NCBI GenBank assembly: GCA_944391895.1
Contig: CALXVF010000018.1
Location: forward strand, 1-12,964
DNA: 12,964 nucleotides
Source of the DNA: an uncultured Clostridia bacterium
Lineage (GTDB): Bacteria; Bacillota; Clostridia; TANB77; CAG-508
Direction of reading: 5' to 3'
Numbering within the stretch: position 1 is the first letter of the stretch; the number at the start of each line of letters is the position of its first letter. The translations under genes and the position numbers were made by a program. Shown here piece after piece: positions 1 to 6,289 of this stretch. Under the pieces are notes generated by a model, which was given only the letters and a program-made list of their open reading frames with translations, did no database searches and had not been told where the DNA came from.

Positions 1-1179
1 GATTTACGAAAACTTCATGATGACGCCAATAAGAATGGAATGAAAATAGTCTTAGACATAGCTTTCAACCATTGTGGTTCAGACAATCCAATCTTCCAGG
101 AAGCAATATCCAATCCTAATTCAAAATACAGAAAATGGTTCTACATCAATGATGATGGAACATATAGGTATTGGTATGATGAATTCAAGGATATGCCTAT
201 TTTTAACCAAAAGTGTAAAGAGTATCAGGAATATATTTTTGGTAAAAATGGTGTAGTGGAATTATTTGCAGACTATGTTGATGGATTCAGGCTTGATGTT
301 TCTGAGGAATTGATACCAGAAGTTCTGGAAGGAATTCGAAACAAAGCAAATGAAAAAAGAAAACATATAATTATAGGAGAGTGCTGGCATAAAGTACCAC
401 TTGAAAGATTGGGAACTTGTATTGATGCACCTACTAATTATCTTTTTACAGATGCTTTATACAAGCTGATGGTTTTCGGCGATTTCGAATACTTCAAATG
501 GAAAGTTGGCGATGTGATTTCAAATTATCCAGAAGAGACTGTCTGCTCAATGCTTAATTCACTTGATACCCATGATACTGTGAGGGCACTTACAATATTG
601 GGTGGAAAATGGATGAGACATGATAGGGAAATCTGGAAAATTGATGAACCACCAAGTCCATGGCATAAGTACATCAATGGAAGGATGATCTTTCTCACTG
701 ATGTTTTTAGGGAAGATGAATTCCAATATGATAAGCTTCCAGCAAAAGTATATAGAGAGGCAAAAAAGCAATTAAAAGCTTTAAGCGTCGTTCTATATTT
801 CTTACCTGGAGCTCCATGTATTTTCTATGGCTCAGAAGTAGGACTACATGGCTATAAGGATCCTTTCAATAGGAAGTGCTTCCCTTGGGGTCACCTGGAC
901 AAGGATTTGCTTAAGTTCTTTAGAAAGCTGGGCAAAGTAAGAAGAAAAAATGAGGAACAACTCTGCAATAAGAAAATTCGCATTTATGACTTTGATAATA
1001 GGGTTTTACGTTTTGAAAGAAATAATCTTTTTATCATTGTCAACTTCTCGAATTTGACTCAAGAGATGAGAGTTCCAGAAGAATACTTGGATGCAGAACA
1101 TCTTTTTGAAATGGGGGTTGCTGAGAATAGTATAAAACCGTATGGTGCAATTGTTATGAGGAAAAGAGGAGAGGGGTAA
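1..1179 (+). CDS. GH13 alpha-glucan hydrolase, neopullulanase/cyclomaltodextrinase type (5' partial)
   Basis: This is the C-terminal part of a glycoside hydrolase family 13 enzyme that cleaves alpha-glucans or cyclodextrins. The frame is open from base 1, so the Met codon at 40 is internal and the true start lies outside the window. Numbering from that Met, all four GH13 signatures are present: region I LDIAFNHCG (residues 5-13), region II DGFRLDV with nucleophile Asp86, region III IIGECWH with acid/base Glu114, and region IV SLDTHDT with Asp179. FNHCG, GECWH and NYLF resemble the neopullulanase/maltogenic amylase/cyclomaltodextrinase group (GH13_20), whose members are usually near 580 residues with an N-terminal carbohydrate-binding domain. 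About a third of the protein would then be missing here. A short beta-rich C-terminal domain follows the barrel. Base composition is higher in GC than the rest of the window. The family call is firm; the exact substrate is not. Confidence 0.93.
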   Translation, partial: DLRKLHDDANKNGMKIVLDIAFNHCGSDNPIFQEAISNPNSKYRKWFYINDDGTYRYWYDEFKDMPIFNQKCKEYQEYIFGKNGVVELFADYVDGFRLDVSEELIPEVLEGIRNKANEKRKHIIIGECWHKVPLERLGTCIDAPTNYLFTDALYKLMVFGDFEYFKWKVGDVISNYPEETVCSMLNSLDTHDTVRALTILGGKWMRHDREIWKIDEPPSPWHKYINGRMIFLTDVFREDEFQYDKLPAKVYREAKKQLKALSVVLYFLPGAPCIFYGSEVGLHGYKDPFNRKCFPWGHLDKDLLKFFRKLGKVRRKNEEQLCNKKIRIYDFDNRVLRFERNNLFIIVNFSNLTQEMRVPEEYLDAEHLFEMGVAENSIKPYGAIVMRKRGEG

Positions 1180-1195
1180 CCTCTCCTCTTATTTT
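1164..1195 (+). terminator. Intrinsic terminator of the GH13 gene
   Basis: A perfect 11-bp stem (AAGAGGAGAGG at 1164-1174 pairs with CCTCTCCTCTT at 1180-1190) closes a 5-base loop that contains the stop codon TAA. It is followed by ATTTTGTGT. The stem is GC-rich for this genome and ends the GH13 transcript right at the gene end. Confidence 0.85.
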
Positions 1196-1221
1196 GTGTA
1201 TCTGCGAAAAAATATGAATGG

Positions 1222-1261
1222 AAAAAGTGGGTTAAAGATTATATGTCTTAACCTACTTTTT
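1222..1261. terminator. Second hairpin, possible bidirectional or back-up terminator
   Basis: A 14-bp stem with one G-T wobble (1222-1235 with 1248-1261) encloses a 12-base loop. The outer five pairs are A-T, so the arm ends in a T-run on either strand, as in a bidirectional terminator. No gene on the minus strand here needs it, so its role as a back-up for 1164-1195 is inference. Confidence 0.5.
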
Positions 1262-1289
1262 AAATCCAAAAATTTACACTAATAAATAG

Positions 1290-1318
1290 TTGACTAATAA
1301 AAAACGTAATGTTAAAAT
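1290..1318 (+). promoter_or_regulatory. Sigma-A promoter of the glucosaminidase/surface protein unit
   Basis: A -35 box TTGACT (1290-1295), a 17-base spacer and a -10 box TAAAAT (1313-1318) each differ from consensus at one position. The start of transcription would be near 1325, about 30 bases before the ATG at 1354. The ribosome binding site GGAGG is at 1344-1348. Confidence 0.8.
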
Positions 1319-1332
1319 ATGAATGAAAAATA

Positions 1333-1339
1333 TGTCGAA
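1333..1339 (+). promoter_or_regulatory. Possible Spo0A box (TGTCGAA)
   Basis: TGTCGAA matches the core of the Spo0A-binding 0A box known from endospore formers. It lies just downstream of the predicted transcription start of the glucosaminidase gene, a position suited to repression. It is a single seven-base match in one copy, so chance is a real alternative. Confidence 0.2.
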
Positions 1340-1353
1340 AAACGGAGGAAAAA

Positions 1354-3468
1354 ATGAAAGAAAAGATAAATATATTAAATAAGGTAGTGCCAGCTGTTTT
1401 AATTGCAATATTATTATTTTTTATATTTGATAATATATTCTTAATGAACGAAGTAAAAGCAGCGGAATCGCACAGATATACATATGATGGAGGAAACTTA
1501 GATACAAATAGATATCCAGGGGTTAAGGAAAAAATAGATATATTGAAAAGAAATCATCCTAACTGGACATTTACAATTATGGAAACCGGATTGGACTGGA
1601 ATCAAGTAATAACTGCAGAATATTCTGGACACTGGGGAAAACCTAAAAATTTAATTCAAAATGGAACAGGTTCATGGGTTTGCTCAATATGTGGAGATCA
1701 TGCATACGACAATGGTTCGTGGAAATGTGCTTCTGAAATGACAATTAGATACTATATGGATAGTAGAAATTGGTTATCAGACAATCAATATTTATTTCAA
1801 TTTCTACAATTAGATTACATACAATCATCAGATGAGCAAATATATAATGCATTATCTAATACATTTTTACATAACATGGATTATGCAAGACAGATAAATG
1901 AAGCATGTAGAGAATCAAATGTAAATCCATATTATGTAGTAGCAAGAGTAATTCAAGAACAAGGTGCAGGTGGAGGTTCTACTTGGAAGATGGAATCTGG
2001 TGGAGTCACATATTATAACTTGTTTAATATAGGGGCAAGCGGAAATTCGCCATCTGAGATATGGAATAATGCATTAGCAACAGCTAAATCAAGAGGATGG
2101 ACAAGTGTTAAGGCAAGTATAAAAGGTGGAGTAGATACTCTTACAAGTTATATTAATGCTAAACAAAATACACAATATTTAAATAAATTTGATGTAGAGC
2201 AATATGATGGAACATACTGGAGACAATACATGCAAAATATAGAAGCACCAAAAAATGAAGCAAGTAAAATGTATTCTTGCATGAAAGAGGCAAGATTATT
2301 AAATCAAAGCTTAAACTTCATTATCCCAGTATATGAAAATATGCCACAATCTGCATCACAGTCACCAGATGGAGTTGGAGAAATTTATCCAAAAAATATT
2401 AGAGTAAAAGAAGGACATTCAGATGTTGTTTTAAGAACATCAGCAAATACTTCAAGCTCAGTAGTATATATAATTCCAGATTCAAGTGTAGTATTATTAT
2501 CTGTTGAAAGATTGAATAATGGATGGCATAAAGTTGTATTAACAGATGGGAGATATGGATATTTAAAATTTGATACATCATACTTAGAAGAAATTGATGA
2601 TGTAACGAATTGTAGTGAAACTAAAGTAATAGCTTCTGATGGAGTGCCAATGTATGTGGGACCAGGAGGTTCACAAACATTACTTACAACATTATCAATG
2701 GGACAATCTGTAACAAGAATAGACAATACAGGAAGATATACTTTTGATGGAACAACATGGGATAGAATAAAACTTTCTGACGGAAGACAAGGATTTGTAG
2801 AAAGAAAATACTTGTTAGATGAAAGTTCAACTGAAATATTAACAATAAAAGCAAGTGGTGGATTATTCTTAAGAAGTGAACCATCAATGAATGAAGCAAA
2901 TAAAATAAGACTATTATCTGACGGAAGCAAAGTTACAAGAATAGGAACTTATATGGTGAATGGACAAGAAGCAATGGCAGATAATCACTATTGGGATTAT
3001 GTAATAACTGCAGACGGTGCTAAGGGATATGTAGCAAGAGATTATTTAAGAGATAAAAATGGTAATATTCCTGGAGGTTTATCGAAAGTTGAAGTCGAAA
3101 AGGATGATGTTAATAAAACAATAGAGATATCTGAAGTGACAAATATAAATAATATTAAAGAAAAACTTGGGGATTGTACTATAAAAAGGTCAGACGGAAG
3201 TGAAGTAGACAATAGCCTAGCCAAAACAGGAGATCGAGTAATTATAGGAAACGATGAATATATTGTAGTAAAAAGAGGCGATTGTAGTGGGGATGGTTAC
3301 GTGAAAGCAAGTGATTACTTGATGATAAAAGATTTTATCATGGGTACAGGAACGGCAAAACTACAAGGAGCTTATGAAAAAGCAGCAGATGTGGTTAAGG
3401 ATAATCAGACAAAAGCAAGCGATTATTTGAAGATAAAAGATCATATTATGTATGGAGTGGAGGTATAA
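1354..3468 (+). CDS. Secreted N-acetylglucosaminidase with three SH3b domains and a dockerin-like tail
   Basis: Predicted secreted peptidoglycan hydrolase (704 aa) acting on the glycan strands of the wall. Residues 1-36 form a signal peptide with a long hydrophobic core and a V-K-A cleavage site before Ala37. An N-terminal region with a Cys110-x2-Cys113...Cys125 cluster is followed by a glucosaminidase domain (about 165-300), with IQEQG carrying the likely catalytic Glu202 and the YYNLFNIGA signature at 220-228. Three SH3b wall-binding modules follow (about 347-410, 424-488, 495-569). The C-terminus (about 580-704) is a small beta domain plus a dockerin-type pair of calcium loops: Asp643/Ser645/Asp647/Asp654 in the first, and Asp679/Asp683/Asp690 in a second one with Val at loop position 3. 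The GGAGG ribosome site five bases before the ATG fixes the start. It is co-transcribed with the surface protein at 3469. The enzyme class is firm; the binding partner of the dockerin is unknown. Confidence 0.9.
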   Translation: MKEKINILNKVVPAVLIAILLFFIFDNIFLMNEVKAAESHRYTYDGGNLDTNRYPGVKEKIDILKRNHPNWTFTIMETGLDWNQVITAEYSGHWGKPKNLIQNGTGSWVCSICGDHAYDNGSWKCASEMTIRYYMDSRNWLSDNQYLFQFLQLDYIQSSDEQIYNALSNTFLHNMDYARQINEACRESNVNPYYVVARVIQEQGAGGGSTWKMESGGVTYYNLFNIGASGNSPSEIWNNALATAKSRGWTSVKASIKGGVDTLTSYINAKQNTQYLNKFDVEQYDGTYWRQYMQNIEAPKNEASKMYSCMKEARLLNQSLNFIIPVYENMPQSASQSPDGVGEIYPKNIRVKEGHSDVVLRTSANTSSSVVYIIPDSSVVLLSVERLNNGWHKVVLTDGRYGYLKFDTSYLEEIDDVTNCSETKVIASDGVPMYVGPGGSQTLLTTLSMGQSVTRIDNTGRYTFDGTTWDRIKLSDGRQGFVERKYLLDESSTEILTIKASGGLFLRSEPSMNEANKIRLLSDGSKVTRIGTYMVNGQEAMADNHYWDYVITADGAKGYVARDYLRDKNGNIPGGLSKVEVEKDDVNKTIEISEVTNINNIKEKLGDCTIKRSDGSEVDNSLAKTGDRVIIGNDEYIVVKRGDCSGDGYVKASDYLMIKDFIMGTGTAKLQGAYEKAADVVKDNQTKASDYLKIKDHIMYGVEV

Positions 3469-4989
3469 ATGAAAAGAATTTTTGGGGGACTTGTAGTATT
3501 ATTAGTAGTATTATTTACAACAGTTAATTTTAGCAAGGCAGCGTCATATACATTTAATTTAACTGGTCCAACAGAAGCAAGTAAAGGACAAAGTGTTACT
3601 TTAACTGTTGTTGCTGATGGATTGACTGGTAGAGTTGACTTGACTGCTACTAATGCTACATTAAATAGTAATTCTGTATGGGTTGATAAGAACAACGCTA
3701 CTGTAACAGCAACAATTACTGGATTTCCAGCAAAGATAACTGCAACACCATATCAACTTAGTGATAGTGAATATAATGATGCAGATGTTTCTGCTAAAAC
3801 TATTACAATAACAGAAAAGAAAAATGATAATAATGAAGAGAATTCGAGTGGCAGCTCAGGTGGAAGTTCTTCATCAGGAAATAATTCAGGAAGTCAAGAT
3901 AGGCCAAATGAAAGTAATGTACCTACTGAAACAACAAAGCCTAAAACAGAAACTGAAAAATCAAGTAACAACTATTTATCTGGAATAACATTAAGTACAG
4001 GAACATTGTCACCAGAATTTTATAGAGAAACATTTGAATATACAGTAGAATTTGATGATACAGTAAATCTATATGAACTAACAGAAATGGAAATAACAGC
4101 ACAAGCAGAAGATAGTAGAGCAAGCATACAAGGAGCAGGAACAGTTACATTAAATGAAGGTGAGAATAGCTTTTCAATAAATGTAACAGCTGAAAATGGT
4201 GCAGTTAGAACATACACAATTAAAGTTAATAAACCAGCTCCTGTAGAACAATCTTCTTTGAGATTAAAAACTTTAATATTAAATGGAATCAATACAAATG
4301 GAGAATACCAAACAATAGATTTTACATTAGAACCAGAAGTATTTGAATACAATTTAACAGTTCCAAATAATATTTCTTCAGTTTCAATAAATCCAACAAC
4401 AGAAAATGAAGATATAATAATAGAAACTAATGGAGAAACCACATTAAAAGAGGGAGAAAATAAAATTGTAATTATATTAACTTCTCCTAGTGATGAGACA
4501 ATAACAACAACTTATACTTTAAATATAGAAAGGCAAGCTGCAATAGTTGAAGAGCAGGGATTAACTCAAGAACAAATTGGGATGATAATAATAGGTGGAA
4601 TAGTTGGAGTTATATTATTAATAATTATAATTGTATTAATAGTAAAACATAGAAGAAAGAAAAAAGTATACGATTATGATGAATATGACGATGAATATAA
4701 CAATGCTCAACTTGAAAATAATGAAGAAGACGACATAATAGACCCATATCCACAAACAATAAAGACTAGAGAAAACGAAGAAGAACCAATTTCAGAAAAA
4801 AATGAATCAATAGAAAAACATGAAGAAACTATGGGAAGCAATGTTGCATTAAAAACAGAAAATGAAGTAGAAGAAAATAAAACTGCAAAATTAAAATGGG
4901 ACGATTTTTGCGATACATACGATGAAGAAGAAGAGAATGAATCTAAAAAGGTAAAAGACAAGAAAAAAGGCGGAAAGAGATTCATGTAA
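3469..4989 (+). CDS. Membrane-anchored surface protein with Ig-like and two cadherin-like beta-sandwich domains
   Basis: Type I single-pass surface protein (506 aa). A signal peptide (1-24, S-K-A before Ala25) is followed by an Ig-like beta domain (about 26-117), a Gly/Ser/Asn linker and a Thr/Pro/Lys-rich linker (about 118-167). Two cadherin-like beta-sandwich domains come next (about 170-255 and 264-355). The first shows the family pattern LSTGTLSPEF, then Y-T-V, then E-G-E-N and finally RTYTIKVNK. A transmembrane helix spans about 370-392, with HRRKKK as stop-transfer, and leads into a cytoplasmic tail of about 110 residues. The tail is strongly acidic with Tyr/Asp clusters near 401-412 and a basic last 15 residues. 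The start codon directly abuts the upstream stop, and the ribosome site GGAGG (3457-3461) lies inside the upstream gene, so translation is probably coupled. The pairing suggests it retains or guides the secreted glucosaminidase. No catalytic domain is visible. Confidence 0.85.
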   Translation: MKRIFGGLVVLLVVLFTTVNFSKAASYTFNLTGPTEASKGQSVTLTVVADGLTGRVDLTATNATLNSNSVWVDKNNATVTATITGFPAKITATPYQLSDSEYNDADVSAKTITITEKKNDNNEENSSGSSGGSSSSGNNSGSQDRPNESNVPTETTKPKTETEKSSNNYLSGITLSTGTLSPEFYRETFEYTVEFDDTVNLYELTEMEITAQAEDSRASIQGAGTVTLNEGENSFSINVTAENGAVRTYTIKVNKPAPVEQSSLRLKTLILNGINTNGEYQTIDFTLEPEVFEYNLTVPNNISSVSINPTTENEDIIIETNGETTLKEGENKIVIILTSPSDETITTTYTLNIERQAAIVEEQGLTQEQIGMIIIGGIVGVILLIIIIVLIVKHRRKKKVYDYDEYDDEYNNAQLENNEEDDIIDPYPQTIKTRENEEEPISEKNESIEKHEETMGSNVALKTENEVEENKTAKLKWDDFCDTYDEEEENESKKVKDKKKGGKRFM

Positions 4990-5035
4990 TATTAAATGAT
5001 TATATAAAATATAAATAGAGATTGGTTATCAATAT

Positions 5036-5076
5036 AGCTGTAAATTGTAACGTTAAGTTACGTTTACAGCTTATTT
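5036..5076 (+). terminator. Hairpin after the surface unit, probable terminator
   Basis: AGCTGTAAA (5036-5044) pairs with TTTACAGCT (5063-5071). Inside it GTAAC/GTTAC closes a GTTAA loop, with a small 2x1 internal loop between the two helices. The following TATTT is a weak T-tract, so termination efficiency is uncertain, but the position 47 bases after the stop codon fits a unit end. Confidence 0.6.
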
Positions 5077-5194
5077 AATGAACTTCAAAAATTGCATTAA
5101 GTGTGTAAATACTATGAGAATATGTTTAATTAAATTGCAAAATATGTCAAAAAATGTCGGCAAGTTATCATAAAAAAATAATTTTAATAAGTTG

Positions 5195-5223
5195 TTGAAA
5201 AAACGTAAACAATTTGTTAGAAT
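5195..5223 (+). promoter_or_regulatory. Sigma-A promoter of a small transcribed unit
   Basis: TTGAAA (5195-5200), a 17-base spacer and TAGAAT (5218-5223) form a good promoter. About 47 bases downstream is a strong AAGGAGG site (5271-5277), but only a 12-codon ORF follows. Two ATGTC motifs (5144-5148, 5154-5158) lie upstream and could be an operator, which is only a suggestion. Confidence 0.65.
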
Positions 5224-5288
5224 AGAAGCAAGTATACTAGATATAACAGTGGTTTTGGCTAATAAGCGGAAAGGAGGAAAAAATCAAA

Positions 5289-5327
5289 ATGGCAGAGGAT
5301 AAGAATGAGGAAGTAAAAAATATATAA
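5289..5327 (+). CDS. 12-residue ORF, possible leader peptide or gene remnant
   Basis: ATG at 5289 begins MAEDKNEEVKNI and stops at 5325-5327. A strong AAGGAGG site (5271-5277) precedes it, though the 11-base spacing is long. The charged, non-hydrophobic sequence looks like the start of an ordinary cytosolic protein that has been cut off, or a leader peptide. I do not recognise it and no frame continues it convincingly. Confidence 0.25.
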   Translation: MAEDKNEEVKNI

Positions 5328-5343
5328 AAAATTGATTATAAAC

Positions 5344-5373
5344 TTGACTTATAAAAAGCAAATAATGTAAAAT
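5344..5373 (+). promoter_or_regulatory. Second promoter in the gene-poor gap
   Basis: TTGACT (5344-5349), an 18-base spacer and TAAAAT (5368-5373) closely match sigma-A consensus. Transcription would start near 5380 and end at the terminator at 5479-5520, giving an RNA of roughly 140 bases. Confidence 0.6.
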
Positions 5374-5400
5374 AAAGAAAAAACTAAGGAGAAAAAATAA

Positions 5401-5442
5401 ATGAAAAATGCTAAAAGCCTTGAGACTGTATATATATCGTAG
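5401..5442 (+). CDS. 13-residue ORF, possibly frameshifted 33-residue peptide
   Basis: ATG at 5401 follows an AAGGAG site (5386-5391) and encodes MKNAKSLETVYIS before TAG at 5440-5442. The break falls in an alternating TA tract (GTATATATATC, 5428-5438). Removing one TA unit would extend the frame to a TAA at 5502-5504, giving a basic 33-residue peptide whose end overlaps the terminator stem. It could be a leader peptide, a decayed small gene, or coincidence. Confidence 0.25.
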   Translation: MKNAKSLETVYIS

Positions 5443-5478
5443 GATTTAATAAAATAAGTGTATATAAACGTAGTAGAG

Positions 5479-5520
5479 AAACTATGCTTTTTAGACGAAT
5501 CTAAAAAGTATAGTTTTTTT
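5479..5520 (+). terminator. Strong intrinsic terminator of the small unit
   Basis: A 17-bp stem with a single G-T wobble (5479-5495 with 5500-5516) closes the tetraloop CGAA, and the right arm runs into seven T residues (5514-5520). It is one of the best terminators in the window and isolates the small unit from the rpiA operon. Confidence 0.85.
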
Positions 5521-5588
5521 CTATTAAAGGAAAGAACTTAACAATATTACAGTGCAAATCGTAAACTTTAATAATTCTTGCAAAAAAC

Positions 5589-5617
5589 TTGTAATTTATT
5601 GCTTTTTTTGATATATT
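5589..5617 (+). promoter_or_regulatory. Promoter of the rpiA-glycosyltransferase operon
   Basis: TTGTAA (5589-5594), a 17-base spacer and TATATT (5612-5617) lie 27 bases before the rpiA start codon. The leader is therefore short, with the ribosome site AAAGGA at 5632-5637. This is the last clear promoter before the end of the window, so the downstream genes probably depend on it. Confidence 0.6.
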
Positions 5618-5644
5618 TATGTTGAAAAATGAAAGGAAAATTTT

Positions 5645-6289
5645 ATGATAGATATTGAAAATAGAGAAGAAAAAGAAAGATTAGCACTTGAAATATTAGA
5701 TAAAGTAAAAGATGAAGATACAATAGGCTTTGGCTCAGGAACCACATCATATATTGCAGCCGTAAAAATAGGTGAAAAAGTAAAAAAAGAAAGGTTAAAT
5801 ATAACAGCAATTCCAACTTCAACAGAAATAGAAAATGTATGCAAAGAATATGGAATAAAAATAGGAAATTTAATAGAAAATAAGATTGATTGGGCATTTG
5901 ACGGAGCAGATGAAGTAGATTTAAAACATATGTGGCTTATAAAAGGAAAAGGGGCAGCTATGTTTAAAGAAAAGTTAAATATCACATCTTCACCAATTAC
6001 ATACATTTTAGTAGATAAAACTAAATTTGTGAGTTATTTAGGAGAAAAATGCAAAGTTCCTGTGGAAGTATTTCCAAGTGCAATGAAATATGTATCAGAA
6101 GAATTAAAAAAATTGGGAGCAACAGAAATAACATACAGAGGCTTTACAGAGAATAACAATGGCATTTTAGATGTTAAATTCACAAATATATACAAAGAAT
6201 TAGAAAAAGATATAAAGAGTATTACAGGAGTTATAGAATCTGGGTTATTCTTAGGATATAATATTGAAGTAATAGGAGGAAATGAATGA
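5645..6289 (+). CDS. rpiA: Ribose-5-phosphate isomerase A
   Basis: Cytosolic enzyme interconverting ribose 5-phosphate and ribulose 5-phosphate (214 aa; E. coli RpiA is 219). The phosphate-binding loop IGFGSGTTSY is at 27-36. DGADE at 86-90 supplies Asp86 and Asp89, and IKGKGAAMFKEK at 99-110 supplies Lys100 and Glu109. These correspond to E. coli Asp81, Asp84, Lys94 and Glu103, so the catalytic set is complete. The usual glycine run KGGGA reads KGKGA here. The C-terminal half keeps the PVEV...YRGF...NGILDV pattern of the family. It is the first gene of the surface-glycan operon, and its stop overlaps the next start by ATGA, implying translational coupling. That context suggests a role in supplying a pentose phosphate for glycan precursors, but this is inference and a housekeeping role is equally possible. 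Confidence 0.92.
   Translation: MIDIENREEKERLALEILDKVKDEDTIGFGSGTTSYIAAVKIGEKVKKERLNITAIPTSTEIENVCKEYGIKIGNLIENKIDWAFDGADEVDLKHMWLIKGKGAAMFKEKLNITSSPITYILVDKTKFVSYLGEKCKVPVEVFPSAMKYVSEELKKLGATEITYRGFTENNNGILDVKFTNIYKELEKDIKSITGVIESGLFLGYNIEVIGGNE

Larger units (their letters stand above)
5380..5520 (+). ncRNA. Candidate small RNA between a promoter and a strong terminator
   Basis: A near-consensus promoter and a strong intrinsic terminator bracket about 140 bases with no ORF longer than 13 codons. The product may be a regulatory RNA, or a short mRNA for the ORF at 5401. I recognise no known riboswitch or sRNA family in it. A longer transcript of about 290 bases from the promoter at 5195 is also possible. 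Confidence 0.35.

Noticed and set aside
1672..1731. Zinc finger in the glucosaminidase (Cys110, Cys113, Cys125)
   Set aside because: Only three cysteines and one nearby His are visible and the protein is secreted. The segment looks like a normal part of this enzyme group, and a disulfide is as likely.
2385..2930. Long minus-strand open frame inside the glucosaminidase gene (181 codons)
   Set aside because: It lies wholly opposite a clear SH3b-coding region, has low-complexity Ser/Leu-rich translation and no recognisable domain. The same holds for the minus-strand frames at 4020-4442, 4707-4985, 5617-6006 and 11826-12266.
5224..5300. Riboswitch or T-box leader before the short ORF at 5289
   Set aside because: No T-box TGG-ACC element and none of the conserved segments of common riboswitches are visible, and only weak short hairpins can be drawn.
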